Source of the DNA: Nepenthes gracilis
Lineage: Eukaryota > Streptophyta > Magnoliopsida > Caryophyllales > Nepenthaceae
Assembly: GCA_033239525.1 (NCBI GenBank)
Contig: BSYO01000033.1
Coordinates: forward strand, 6,005,501-6,069,500
Length of the DNA: 64,000 nucleotides
Direction of reading: 5' to 3'
Part shown: positions 27,101-39,903 of the stretch, in pieces
Position numbering within the stretch: the stretch's first letter is position 1
How the letters are laid out: every line of letters starts with the position of its first letter
Translations under genes and position numbers: made by a program
The notes under the pieces: generated by a model
Seen by the model: only the letters and a program-made list of their open reading frames with translations
What the model was told of the DNA's origin: nothing
Database searches by the model: none

Positions 27101-29769
27101 ATAACTACAGAATACAATAAAAACCAGATGGGAAATGCCAATCAACTATTCCCTGACTGAAATATGCCAACAATATGAATCAAACCTAGCTGATGCACTT
27201 ACCTCTTCTGTGACAAACGTTGCAAAACAATGGGCTTCACTGCAAATCTTTCAACACCATCATGAAGCCTCACATAATTTGCACCTGACCTCCACAAATC
27301 TGATACATTGAACTCAGACCCTTTGGCTTGCTCAGTAGAAGCCCCTGCATAACTTCTTCAAATAATAATCTTTCCATTGTTCATAATGAAAATGCCCGTC
27401 ACACAGAAGTAAAATATTATGCTATAGATCATTTAATGAAATTATGACACTGAAAGTTTTTATGTATTCGTACAAAATTAATTCATATTGTATCAATGCA
27501 CACAACCATATGAAAGTGTATGGCATCCTACTGCTGTTATTACAAAGAGACTGCATTCATAAATGCAAAAGAAGACTCGGTATGAGAAGAGAGTAAAGTA
27601 GAAGAAGAACAATACATTAGAAAGATAAGGAAAATAAATTGAGAATATCAAAATTACTGTTCAGCATTTGAGCTTCCATGACAACATAGTTACCCTAGTA
27701 TCTGTTATTCAATTTTGATGATTACAGAACTTTGTTGAGGTTACAAATAATTTAACTAAGCTAGTATAGTAGCATACTAACTTTGCAGAACAAACCAAAA
27801 CCAGCATTGGAAGAAACCTGGGGACATCAATGATGAACCATCAAGTTAACAAAGGTTGTTAACTACCTTGCAATGTCGTTCTTAATGTACTATTGAAATT
27901 CCATAGTCTTTAGCATGTCACAGTGCCAAGTCACAGAGTGGTGCATCATTTGTGTTAACCAGTAAAGTGACAATGGTCACCAAATCATGGCAACTAGTAG
28001 AATCCCCGATGACATCCCTAGGCTAGTTAAGATTGGTACAACAAAATTTGTTATGTTGTTAGGTCAAATGCCCAAGATTCCATGGCACTGACCCAAATAT
28101 GATGAAAACTTACATGAATATGAAGTCCCATGTCCCAACAACAGAGGGAGCTAGTATATACAGCATCCCAAATGCAGGCCCCACAGACCCTTACAAAGCA
28201 ATTTATCAAATAACATGATTTACCATGTGTTGCCTTTGCTTTATGCTCTCGTAGCGTTCCCTATTTTCCAGAATGTGACAAACGATTCAAGTAACAATAC
28301 ATGGTTTCATAAATGACACTCCATAAGCCATGATCTTCCAGATAAATACAGTGCATTGATTCACACACTCGAATCTTTAACTTCTATTGTTTTACCACAA
28401 ACTGGTTTGTGGCTCCACTCATGCCAAAACTTTATCTTATTTGGATATTTTGACCTATTTGATATGACCTTTTAGATCATCAATGGAATATTTGAGAAAA
28501 AAAATAAGTGTTCTTAAGCCTAAATCCTACTTTAATATTACTACCTACCATGTGAGCTTATTTGGATACATGTGCTTAGCTCTAAGAGCTTGTGAACACC
28601 CTTATGCGTTCAAGATACAGCCTTGTGCTCTCAACATAGAGGAGTCTCCAAGCTTGTGTTGCTTGCTACAAAACTGTGCTAGCCAACTTAGTCAAAATGC
28701 CATTGTCAATTAGGTGGATTGTTGAAAATCCCAATATTACTAGACGCTAATGGCCATGATCATTCTTGGTACAACAATCATAACTGATGCTGATGCTGAT
28801 GCTGATGCAGATATGATTAATAGGATTTATCTATTTGAGATTAATTTAGAAATGAAAGTTTGTTATTTTAGGAGTCTTTATCATTCTCTTTTATTGTTAC
28901 CTTTTAATTTTCTAGTTCTAGTTGGATATTGAGCTATATATCATGTTTTCTTTATGGCAGAACTTTTCAGTTTTCCCCTCTTCCACCTCCTTCCCATCCT
29001 ACATCAGATCCACGTTGGTAGGATCCATACTTATGGGGTGATAATGAGGATATGTTTTCCCTAACAGCCTGTAAATGGCCAGGAAAATAACAAATTAGTC
29101 CATTTTTCTAAAACGACAATCATCCTTAAGCCCTTCGCACTGTCTTTAAAGCCCATAGAATATGCTTCGTGCATACAAATAATAGTAAGATGGCTGAAAT
29201 AGCGAAATTTCAACCACCTAGGCTCCTGAAACAAAAAAAGGGGAAAAAAGGAACCTAAAAATTATAAATTCCTCCCAGACTAAATCCCCTTGAATATATG
29301 AGGAGAAATTTTACGCCTTCATTTTCATAATTGAGTTAACTGTATATATTTGTTTATCAATTCGTGGTAAGAGATTGCATTTATCCAACTACTTGAACCT
29401 TCAGAGATGATGGAAAATGGGTGCTTGACCTCCCAATCACATTTAGAGGGAGAGAACAACAGGCAACTACGAGCGCACGATCACAAGATAACGACCACTT
29501 TGAAGGCGCAGTAGATGGAAACCTGATTGAGTACTCGAAAAAAATAAATTCAAAAATAAAATAAAGCCGCATAACAATTACAACGTTTCTTTGACAAAGA
29601 CAATATTAATTAGCATATAGTTTAATTTGACCACACATTACCAATCAATCGCAAGAGGAGGAGAGGGTTGAGGGAGTGGTTATTACAGACCGTGAGAAGC
29701 GAGGAGAGACTTGGGTTGACGAATTGAGCGTACAGATGCTGCTGCTGTCCAAAAGGACGATGCCGCCAT
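18107..29769 (-). CDS. RRF: Chloroplast ribosome recycling factor (nuclear-encoded)
   Basis: Ribosome recycling factor works with EF-G to split the ribosome after termination; this version is predicted to act in plastids. Eleven exons on the - strand: 29769-29691, 27344-27203, 27074-27005, 26834-26739, 26518-26421, 26160-26049, 24662-24621, 22268-22212, 22117-22067, 19725-19669, 18124-18107. They total 822 nt, giving 273 aa plus stop, with all phases agreeing. Residues 1 to about 75 form a Ser/Arg-rich transit-peptide-like N-terminus ([20 protein letters not shown]). The RRF domain runs from about 76 to the end, with SIRTGRANP (114-122), [48 protein letters not shown] and a charged C-terminal helix ending in ELLKV. 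The order and spacing match chloroplast RRF (275 aa in Arabidopsis). Exon 4 uses an AAAG acceptor. Introns contain retroelement debris. Divergent from the patatin-like gene. Confidence 0.95.
20820..21010 (+). mobile_element. Short LINE reverse-transcriptase scrap in an RRF intron
   Basis: On the + strand, antisense to RRF, the frames spell FVDNAQAAF followed after a frameshift by [27 protein letters not shown] and YDTVD. This matches the order of the early reverse-transcriptase block of plant L1 LINEs (QSAF, DNILLAQELV, SPRCALKVDLKKAYD). Only about 190 bases can be recognised, so it is a fossil fragment, unrelated in position to the LINE in TAF11. Confidence 0.6.
22851..24330 (+). mobile_element. 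Decayed Copia-type LTR element in an RRF intron
   Basis: A short element antisense to RRF, between exons 7 and 8. A left LTR-like block (22851 to about 23045) and a right one (24045-24330) both open with TATTGAGT and share a GGATTGCTCTCT block and a TTCTCTTATA block. Directly after the left block comes TGGTATCATAGCC (23048-23060), one base off the initiator-methionine tRNA primer site of Copia elements. An AAAGGAGGAGAAT tract (24032-24044) abuts the right block as a polypurine tract would. Inside, a gag zinc knuckle with perfect CX2CX4HX4C spacing survives at 23568-23609. Protease, integrase and reverse transcriptase are missing. No target duplication was found. Confidence 0.75.
28784..28808. 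repeat. CTGATG microsatellite in RRF intron 1
   Basis: About four head-to-tail copies of CTGATG. It lies beside a stretch (about 28700-28760) that resembles the junction of a Copia 3' end with its LTR (GGTGGATTGTTGAAAATCCC). I could not confirm an element there. Confidence 0.6.
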
Positions 29770-29910
29770 GGGAGCTCGAGCTTTGGCACCTCCACTACTA
29801 TTTGCTATGGCTTCGAGATACCAGCTTCTTCACACAGTTGAAAGGTGATCAGTTTTGTGGATAAGAGAACAAGCCGTTTTTCTGGCCCTTTTTATATATA
29901 AAAAAAAAAT
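29770..29910 (-). promoter_or_regulatory. Putative RRF promoter and 5' leader
   Basis: Reading the - strand, TATATATAAAAAG lies at about 29903-29891, some 120 bases upstream of the ATG at 29769, followed by a GGGCCAGA string and a short leader. The spacing fits a normal plant TATA promoter. The transcription start is inferred. Confidence 0.5.
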
Positions 29911-32900
29911 TATGTTAACGTTTGATTTCGTGAAAATTAACTTATAAAAATATTTTCCACATTTTTATGTTTTTTTCTATAAATATAACATAAAAACATA
30001 TTTATATTTTTAAATATTTTAAAAATGTTAAAAAAAGGGAACAAAACAATTTCCAATTTACAAAAAAACTTATTATTAATCTTTAAAAAATAAATTTTAA
30101 TTTTTAAAAATATAGTCATTTTCTAAACTCATTAAGCACTCTTTTTTTTAAATATATAATCAGGACTAATTAATCAAAACTTTTTTCATAGATAAATAAT
30201 TACCAATCAATATCAACATTAGTTGCTACCATGGGTGGCTAACTAGTAATATCAGTAGCCACCAACATTGGTCTTCCATAAAAAATGTCGCCATTGATCA
30301 TCAAGACAGAAAAAATATCATTTTCAACAGTCGAACAAAGAGTCATCTAATTTTTCAATTAGATAGAGAGTCATCTATTTAAATGATTGAATGTAAAGAA
30401 CTATCAATCAAATTATACATACGATTTAGAAATCAATTTTGATCTGTGTAAAAAATAATTATTCCTATAATGTATGATTCTGTAATAACGTTTACCATAA
30501 ATTATTTATATTAAGCAGTATATTCAATTATATCGACATATAATTAAAAGAACTCTTAAATTAGAATCAAATTCATCACATCTTTGCTTGAATTTATGAG
30601 GAAATAACAATATTCTATAGCTACATACATAAGTATAATAACAAAGGATTTTTATGTATAAACTTTTATTAATCAAGGGGGAACCACAAGACCTTATATT
30701 TGAATAACTATTTCCATTATATATAAGATTCAATTATAAATCGCATGCCAAGCAACTTAGTTATAAAACATTATGAATTTGATATTCATTGCAAATAACC
30801 ATTCCAAATCAACTTGTCATATAATATTACAATTGTGATGTCCAATTACTATAATCACTAATAACTTAATTATATAATATAAAAGATTTGATTACCAATA
30901 ATTGATAACATCTTAATTATACAATGTATCTAAGTGAACGATTGAAAAGATGAACAAATATAATTGAAAGAGAAACAAAAATAACCAATAAAATATTCTA
31001 CAATAGGACAAATACAATATACCCAAAATTAGCAAAAATAATAAATAATGATTCAAACTCCAACGGTCGAAAAATCTTCTATCTTTTCTTTTATCTCTCT
31101 TCCCTTCTCCTTTCTCTCTACATTGGCACTCATGGGTTTTGAAATAATCGCTTCAAATCTAACTTGAATTTTGAACATCATATTTATAATTCACATAACT
31201 ATTTGTACAGCTGTCATGCAGCTCACATGTAACCAGCCATTAAAATCTTTCTTGAAATCACCACTAAAATTCCTATCTCGTGGCTATTTAACCACATTTT
31301 TCTTGAATTTATCCAATGCAAACATTATATAGAATATCATATTAATTAAAAGAGTGACATATGTAATAAGTGTATAACTTATAAGAAAATAATTTAAATC
31401 CCAACAATTTATTTATTTCAAGCCCTAACTTCCTCTAAACTTACACAAGAGACATGAAATTTGTTGAAGATTCATTGAGGGCCTATGAATAAAAACCACC
31501 ACAAATACCTCTGAGATTTTATGATAATCTCTTCATGGAAGTTTCAAAAATTTTTTCACCCATAAAACCTTTAAATACAAATCATATCTTGTTCAATTAG
31601 TAATGAGGACGTCAATGTAGTAACAATGTTAAAAATTTTTGAGTCAATAAAAAGAGATGTGAAAAGTTTAAAAAAGTTCAAATTTGTTACTAAGTAAGCA
31701 AATTTGAAAAGTTATTTAATAAAAATAATACACCAAAAGTAGCTAATTAAAGTCTAATATATCTATATCACATTGATTATTAGTTAATTTTCTCAATCAC
31801 TCAAATGAATATTTCTCTTAAACTAGTTTATTTTTGAATTTTACCTTCATCAATACAAACCATCATATTATTTATTTTTTTAAAAATTTTATGTATCATA
31901 TTGCCTTATTCCGCATGTTTATTAATTATTTTATTTTCAAATTTTCTTATATTTATATTAATCTTATAGTACATCGTGCATCATTTTTTCATTTTTCCTA
32001 GTGTTATTATATAAATGACCATGTTTTCATCTAGAAAAAAAAAAAAAAACCTATAACCCTAGTTCTCACAATAATAATAATAATAATATTATTATTATTC
32101 TTATGTAATTTTTATATATAATCGCTATTGTTTACAAATAAATTAAATTACAAATAAATATCAACTACCATATTTATTTTCACCTTTCTATTTTGGAGCT
32201 AACATACTATTGGAGTTGTACAAAGTGAAATAAGGCCCCCAAATATGCCCACCTCATAAACCATCCCCAACAGTATTTTGAAATTGGGATGTTCAATTCA
32301 AAATCTATATATCCCATTGGGACCAACCTATTAGGGATACTCAAGGATTGCATGCTATTAGGATGCCTGAAACCTTAACCACCCTGTCTTCATTGGTCAC
32401 TTTCCCTCAAAGTTAAGGACTATGGCCATGGAATAAAATAGTGGGCACATGAAATAAAACTTATATGAAGATTAATTGTATTTTGATTACTTTATATAAG
32501 ATAAAATTTGTGTTTTGGGTGATAATAAAAAAATTTATAGATAAATCATCTTTTTAAAAATTGTATATAATTGTACATGAGATTTTTACCACAAAGATAT
32601 ATATTAGTATGATTGGTAGATTTGATTAAAAATTAGTTTGTTTAATTGTCTAAAATCTTTATAGAAAATGATAAATATATAATCTATATAAATAGTGTGG
32701 TTATTGTTGCAGTCCCGTAGAAAAACAACTCCACAAAATTTACCTTATAAGTTGAAAATTTTTTTCTCATTCATGGATCCTTTGAGGAAAGGTGAGTTCA
32801 AAGCGATTTACTCGTAATAATGAATGACTTTCGTTGAGATGGATCCCGATTATTATGTTATTCGGGCGAGGTTAAGATAAATTAATGTAAAGTAGAAAGA

Positions 32901-34640
32901 AATATCACAAATAAAAGTCATTGAATAGAAGTCGCCATCGTGCAAGAATCACAAGATTTCGTCAAAGGAAAAAAAAATGTTGTGAGTCCCATATGAAGGA
33001 GGCATCTCCACAAAATTTGCCTTATAAGTTGAAAGAATTCTCTTCTCTTAAGATGCACATATTAAAAAAAAGTTCAAACCCTGATGGCTTGTATTCGTAA
33101 CATTAAAACTTTCAAATTCACGAGCTGGATGTGGGAAAAAATGACTGCCTTGACCTGAAGTCTATTTTTTTTATATAAATATGGTTTTTTTTTCATAAAA
33201 ATCATGTTTTAATGTATAATATATTTTTAATAATAATATATGCATATATTAAATAATAATAAATGACAGCGGCTGAGCCGAGCCGAGCCGCTTTTGATGA
33301 TGGACGTCACTGGATATCAGCTGTCCGTACCAAGTGGTTGAGCCCTAAATAAAACATTGCTGTATCTTTTGGAGGGAAAATTTGACAAAATTAGGAAATA
33401 ATATTGAGGGGCAATCAAAGGGGGAACATACTTTCATGAATATAGTACTTCGAATTATTAAAATAAAATATTTATCATTAAAAATATAATTAAAAAATAA
33501 AAATAAAAAAATTTTAACAGGATTCGTATAATTAAGGTTGTGGGTTCTTCCATCCCTCTATATTTTCATTTTTTTATTAATTTTGTTAGTTAGGATTATT
33601 AACTTTTTTTAAAAAAATTATCTTTATTTTATGGATTTAAACTAACTTTTAAATATCAATGCATATCTAATATCTAAATTATTATATAAATTAAAGAGTT
33701 AAATAAATTTTATTGATCTAAGAGAAAGTGGGTCTAATCTCCGTAACTATAAATATTAATCATATACACAATAAAAATTTAATAAAATATAAGAGATATA
33801 TAAAATTTATTTTTTAATATAACTTTAATATTTAAATTAATAATCTTTTTAAAATAAATCAAAAGATTTGGAATGAAATAAAAGAGATCAAGTGCAGAAT
33901 TGAGTAGATTTAAAGGATTGTGTTCAATTTAATTATACTTATAATAGGTATTTATTTGTCAAAATATGTCCTACCCTCATTCCTAATTGGGGCTTTGTAT
34001 TCACAGCATAGGCTCTAGTAGATATTTTCGTTTGGAACTGGCAGCTTTTGTTGGAGGTGTTACATTGTAATAATTGTTAACAGCTATAATAGTTGTGTAA
34101 TCATAACTTATATTGGTATACTAATCTCTCAGTTATAAATATTTTATATTTATTAGACTATTAATATTTAATTTAATATGATTAATTATTATTTGATTAT
34201 AATTTAATATTTTATTAATTATTTTTAAATTATTATTGTCTCGATCTTTCATAATTCTTACAATTTTATCGTTTAATCAATTGGCTTAATCATCGATTTC
34301 TATTCTTTGGGTTTTTTGATATGTGAATTTCATATTTCACCTGAATTGGACAGGTTTTATTGAGACCGTATTTAATAAATACCAATTTTATCTATACAAA
34401 TTATGAATCATGCAAATGACCTATATTTTTAACCATAATAATAGATAAATTATAATTGCAGTTTTTATCAAATTTTCCCCAAAAAATACTACACCAATTA
34501 CATGCACGTGCGATTTCAGAAGACGTAGCCAAGGAAAAAATAAAAAATAAAACACCTCTCAGCACGGATAGCAAAATTCTGTGTAATGGGCTAAAATAAA
34601 ATCACTGAAAATGGAGGAGTGAGACCGAATCTGAGAAAGT
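29911..34640. other. AT-rich intergenic region between the divergent RRF and patatin-like genes
   Basis: About 4.7 kb without a recognisable gene. Visible details: a 29-bp direct repeat with one mismatch (32729-32757 and 33006-33034, starting CTCCACAAAATTT); an (AAT)n/(ATT)n palindrome at about 32070-32098; and a small GAGCC repeat near 33275. A transposon could be hidden here but no terminal repeats or coding remnants were seen. Confidence 0.5.
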
Positions 34641-35030
34641 ACCCATAAAATACGGCCGCCATTAATGCATCAAGTAAAAGCTTGCCCTGACAGAAACCCA
34701 ACCACTACGCGCATATTATATAACCACCTCCACTCCCTATTCCTCTTATCCGTCGAATTCTCTCTCCTCTTGACGCCATCAGGCCCGTCCCTTTCTCCCT
34801 CGCTCTCTCTCTCTCTCTCCCTCCCACACACACTGAATGAGCATCAGATAGAACTGGCAAATCTCCATTTCTTGCTCGCTGGCTTGCAATTAATTCTTCT
34901 CATCCAAATATCGTGAGTCTCTCACGGATTCTTCTGGGTATTCACAACCAAATTGATTCTCTGTGATCCCTCGCTTACCCTTTTTCTCTCTCTTAACCGT
35001 TCGGATTCTGTTCTAAAGAATTAACAGAGA
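34641..35030 (+). promoter_or_regulatory. Putative promoter and 5' leader of the patatin-like gene
   Basis: A TATA-like string (ATATTATATAACC, about 34711-34723) lies some 310 bases before the ATG. It is followed by a pyrimidine-rich leader with a CT microsatellite at about 34801-34824. A four-codon upstream frame (ATG at 34837, TAG at 34849-34851) lies in the leader and could modestly damp translation. These assignments rest on position and base composition only. Confidence 0.5.
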
Positions 35031-36553
35031 ATGGAGCTAAGTAAGGTAACCTCAGAGATATTCACAAAGCTTGAGCAAAAGTGGCTCTATCACTGCGACG
35101 GCAAGAAGTTGAGGGTTCTAAGCATCGACGGCGGCGGAACCACTGGCACTGTTTCCGGTGCCGCCTTGATCCATCTCGAATCTCAGATCCAAGCCAAACA
35201 AGGAGATTCTCGCTCACGGATAGCCGATTTCTTCGACATCGTCGCCGGTACTGGAATCGGCGCTCTCTACGCCGCAATGTTAACTGCCGACGACGGAGCC
35301 GGCCGGCCTCTATACACAGCCAAGGACGCGGTCAAATTTGTTGCCGAAAATAGGTCCGACTTGTTCAGATCGAAGTTTGCTGGAACCTTTCGCCGCCGGA
35401 GGAGGTTCTCCGGGAAGAGCATGGATACGGTGCTGAAAATGGCGCTGAGGAGAGAGGACGGGAAGTTGTTGACTTTAAAGGACACGTGTAAGCCTCTGCT
35501 CGTGCCGTGCTTTGACCTGAACAGCTCGGCGCCGTTCGTGTTTTCGCACGCCGGCGCATCGGAGTCGCCTAGCTTCGACTTCGAGCTGTGGAAGGTGTGC
35601 CGAGCCACGGCGGCGACGCCATCCATGTTCAAGCCGTTTGAGTTGAAGTCCGTCGACGGGAAGACCTCCTGTTTAGCGGTGGACGGCGGCTTGGTGATGA
35701 ACAATCCAACTGCCGCCGCTGTGACTCACGTTCTCCACAATAAACGTGACTTTCCGTCCATTAATGGCGTCGAAGACCTGCTCGTTTTATCGTTGGGAAA
35801 TGGGCTCCAGAGCGGCACGTCTGGATGCAGCGTCGGTCGGAACGGCGAGTTCATAACCGCCGTCGTCGAGATCGTTCTCGACGGCGTGTCCGAAACTATC
35901 GACCAAATGTTGGGGAACGCTTTTTGTTGGAATCGTACGGACTACGTTAGGATTCAGGTAATTTCTCTTCATAATTTTCTCAATTAAATTCAAAATAACC
36001 CCTTCACATTTCGAAATTCGAAAAAACATATTTTTAATTGCAAGATGACTGCGTCATTTTTATTATTCACTAATTATATATGAATTAAGCATCCAAAATT
36101 ATATTTAGATGAGGAAAAATACCGAAAATTTCTCTATTTTACTATCAAAAATATTTTTCTTATAAAATTTACTTCAATATAAAAATTACCAATTTTTTAA
36201 ATAAAATATTATAATAAATATAAAAAATACTATTTGTATATTTATTTAATCAAAATTATAAAAATTAAGTATCTATTTTTATTATTTTTAAATTTTTTTC
36301 TCACCACTGTTTGTCCGTACTAAAACGAGTCAAAATGTAACAGTCAAACGGTTCCGGTAGAGCGAGGATGGCGACGGAGGAGGTTTTGAACGAGAGAGGG
36401 GTAGAGTCTTTACCGTTTGGCGGCAAACGGCTGTTGACGGAGACGAACGGACAGAGAATCGAGAGCTTCGTGCAGCGGCTCGTCGCTTCCGGAAGGGGTA
36501 GTCTCCCACCGAGTCCTCCGAAAGCGGTCAGCGCCCTCGTCGACGGCCGTTAA
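35031..36553 (+). CDS. PLP9: Patatin-like protein, pPLA-III class (PLP9-like)
   Basis: A patatin-domain lipid acyl hydrolase homologue. Exons 35031-35957 and 36344-36553 (phase 0, intron 386 bp) give 378 aa, the usual size for the class. The oxyanion-hole motif DGGGTTG is at residues 33-39. The nucleophile elbow reads GTGIG at 73-77, with glycine where type I and II patatins have the catalytic serine (GxSxG). The catalytic-aspartate motif DGG with following NNP is intact at 218-225. The glycine replacement is known for plant pPLA-III proteins, some of which are still reported to hydrolyse lipids and to affect cell elongation and stature. Exon 2 ends with the family-typical ERGVESLPFGGKRLLTETNG and VQRLVASGRGSLPPSP. 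Divergent neighbour of RRF, as in Arabidopsis. A 4.8 kb duplicated block begins 264 bp after its stop. PLP9 is my best match by context and sequence; a close paralogue is possible. Confidence 0.9.
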
Positions 36554-38619
36554 CTCTCTTTCTTTATTTCTTTCTAAATTATGACTTCTTTCTTCGTGTA
36601 ACCGTTTGACCTTTCTTTTTTAATATTTATTTTCGTTTAATTTTTTCCTCGGGTTAAATATTAACCCGAGTTAAGTTAATTTTTCTATGGCTGTGTAGAG
36701 CAAGATGCGCATCTTTTACTTCGCGCTTGTTTGTCGTTATTTTAATGTCCTATTTTCAAAGTGCTTTAATTAATTACTGAGGAGTTATTATTGTGCAGTG
36801 TACATCAAAAAGTCCTTAATATATATATTTTTTCCATTTTTTAATAATTAATAATAATATGGTCAATTTGATAAGAAAACTCATTTATTATAAAAATATG
36901 ACAAAAAATTATAATAAAATAAAATTTAATAATATATATAATGTCAGAATAAAATTAAAATAATTTTTGAAAAAAATGTAAAAAAATCTGATTATTTTTA
37001 AATGCTTAAGTATCACTTGAGAATATTATATTATATAATTTCTGTGGTCAATAAAAATGTCATCAAAAGAATAATAAAAAAAATACGATCATGATGGCTA
37101 AAGGATGAGCAAGGATGACAGCAGTGGGGTGAGCGACAATAAGAGGAGCACTGGAGCAGGAAGTTCACGTACTTATTTTAATTTTTTTTATATAAAATCT
37201 AAAAAAAAAGGAAAAAAAAAGCATCTTGAAATAGGTGTCGCAGCGTTTACTACTTAATAAATAAAGAAATATGTATATATATATATATTTTATATATAAT
37301 GATTCTAAAATAAGTTATTAATCCCTTTAAAATCAAAAAAATAAAAAATCAGCAACCTCAAGTGATCTTTTGGACATGTTGATTGGAATTTTAAAAATAG
37401 GGGTCATTTGGCAATAAAATATTTATTTTCATTTTAATTTTAGTAAGATATTTTTTTAGCCTCAATTTAAAATCTTTTAGCCCGTAGATTCAGCTAGTTT
37501 CAGTTAAAATTTAAAAAATCAGATGAAATAAAACTTTTATTATCGATAAAGAGTCATTTCATTTAGAAATCGACCATACCATTTGAAACAAATGTAGATA
37601 TAATTGAAGGGTCGGAGTGAGGAGTCATTATATGTGACATATTTTTTGTTACTAAAACAAATGATATCATTCCTAACTTCTACCATTGATTTCTTTGAGA
37701 CGGTCCCAAGGTGGTCCGACTGGGTTGCCACCATGTTGATTATTCTCGATTGTGACCCGATTTCTTGACTACTACTGCTTCATCATTTACTCGTCTACTC
37801 CGTCGAGCGGTTGCTCTGGATTTCACAGAGACTTGGTGAGGTGTGCATTTTAGATGAGCTTTCTCAATATCTTTTTATAGGGTCCGGAAGGCCTCTATAC
37901 AATATTGGTAGAGCGTCGACCAGTGTCTCCATTGAATACGCGCTGTTATATTTTTTCTACTCACTCCACTCCAAGGGAGACTGCAACCCTCTCCGCATTG
38001 AGGTTGGTCCTCAACTCTAAGTGGTTCGATTAATGCAGGTGCAAGGCCGATCAACCACTCACTGATTCACCGGATGTCGCACGAGGCTCCCCCTATTCTG
38101 GTGGGGTCTCTGCTCGTCGCATGAGTAACTTGGACTTTGACACTCTGGCTCTCATCAAGTGTCCTACAACCAAGTCAGCCTTCCAAACACGATTGGGCCC
38201 GATCACTTAAAGCCACCCAGATTCCAAGGTCGTCAAGGCATCGTACCTTCCTGGCCGAGCACTTTTTCCTCTGGCTTTTTCGCTTTGATGCCGAAGTGCG
38301 GGTGGTGAAGGAAGGAGCCCCCAACCCATGCAAACGCGAGCAAAGGGCTTGGAATATTTGGGATATATTATCCAACCAATAGGCAAGCGTCTACGTGAAA
38401 GGTGCCAGTTGCTCCTCCATATGACTACCCACAGTGGGGTTATCATCATAGGGGATGACGTCTTTGACCGAAGCGCTGGTATGGGCTCTGGTATTGACCA
38501 TATTTACTTTGGTGTGGAAGGTGGTTGGGCTTTTTGTTTGTCTTTTAACAAACGGTACCAATAATGCATCCTAAATTTAGGTTATTATTCCGATTGGAAA
38601 GCCTCCTGATCATCCTCGG

Positions 38620-39514
38620 TTGGGTTGAACTTAGGTGGGTCCCATCTCTGTCTTTGATAACTTGGGTCTTGCGCAATACAACAAACGAATAAGAGGTTAA
38701 AGGATTGGTAGAACTTACTTTTTAATTTATCATCTGACGCTTAAGTTAGTAATCTTTCTCAAAGATATGAAAAGATGTAGGGATTAAAATTATGTGTGTT
38801 GATGTAAGGGAATGGGGGATCGAGTCTAACTTGAAGGTTTCACCCGTCGTGGAGCAGTTTTGTGATTGAGGGAGCAAGAATCGTAAAGGATTTCTTTAGA
38901 CTCTTTGAGCAAAGTATTGTCTCCTGTGAGCTCTTGAGTGGGAGTTTTTTAGTATATATGGCAGTATGTTTCTGAGTATGTCTGAGCGTGCTCGTTGGTG
39001 TCATCTCAAAGGTATTTATAGCCTTGGGGTTAGCTTAATCCTATTTGGTCGCTAAGGCTGACAGCTAGCTGTCTGTGTGAAATTGACAGCCTGGCACTAG
39101 GAAAGTGGGAACTGATCATAACAACCGTGATCAGCCAAGAAGATCCATTTCTTCTTCGAGGAAGTGTTGGACGTGGTGGATATGGGAGTTTCCATCAGAA
39201 GAGATTCACTGAATGAGAGTTGCCGTTAGGAGTGATCTGCTGAGTTGGAGTTGCCTTTCCGGGAGAAATCGTGATCAGGGACAGTATTCGAAGTGCTGAG
39301 CTAGCTAAGACAGGTAATCTTAATGCGCAGGAAGAGGATCGTGAGTTGTCCTGATTGGATCGAAATCAATTTGGGCTATTTGGTCTATTGGGTTATTGTT
39401 TTGGTCAACGAAAGCGTTGACCTGATCCTAAACCTATGGGCTGAACACCCTATGAGTCTATTGTTAGTTTGTTCTCCTCCATGTTAGGCCAGCCTATTCT
39501 TGTCATTCCCATCA
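38620..39514 (-). mobile_element. Tat-type LTR fragment in duplication unit 1
   Basis: The layout parallels the LTRs at 47368 and 62240: a GACGCTTAAGTTAG string, a - strand TATA box (TATAAATA, complement of 39013-39020) and an end in CCCATCA (39508-39514). Upstream, 37530-37620 is visibly similar to 60380-60460 in the large Tat element. The fragment may therefore be the 5' end of a related element with internal deletions. The left boundary is approximate, and no open gag frame remains. Confidence 0.5.
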
Positions 39515-39903
39515 AACTCTATTTTTATTATTTTATTTAATTTATTATAATATTTTTTAAATATAAGTAATTTTTAATTATATTTATTATAACATAACTT
39601 TATTTTAGATATATCACTTCTTTTACCAAATTATAGTTAACTACCTTTTTTTCAGGAAACTTTTTTTGGCTTACGTCCTAAGGCAAATGTGCCTCCTCAC
39701 TTTATAGGAAGAGAATTACAATATAGTCCTATCCAATTATAAAACGATTTGTGTTTCATTTTATAATATGATCAATTCTTGTCTTTTTTATGTTATTTTA
39801 TTCTTGAAAAAGGACTTCAAATGAAGAAGAAAGGTTTCATCATTAAAAGTAGTATGTCATATCTTTACTCAATTAATATGAAATAAGCAATATCGACAAT
39901 ATA

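Noticed and set aside
28700..29060. Second Copia LTR in RRF intron 1
   Set aside because: GGTGGATTGTTGAAAATCCC resembles a Copia pol-LTR junction, but no partner LTR, primer site or coding remnant could be found.
29676..29864. + strand frame over the RRF first exon
   Set aside because: It is the complement of the transit-peptide exon, which has a start codon, phase-compatible donor and matching downstream exons on the - strand.
35062..35704. - strand and alternate-frame open frames within patatin exon 1
   Set aside because: They are shadows of a GC-rich coding exon whose + strand frame 1 carries all patatin motifs.
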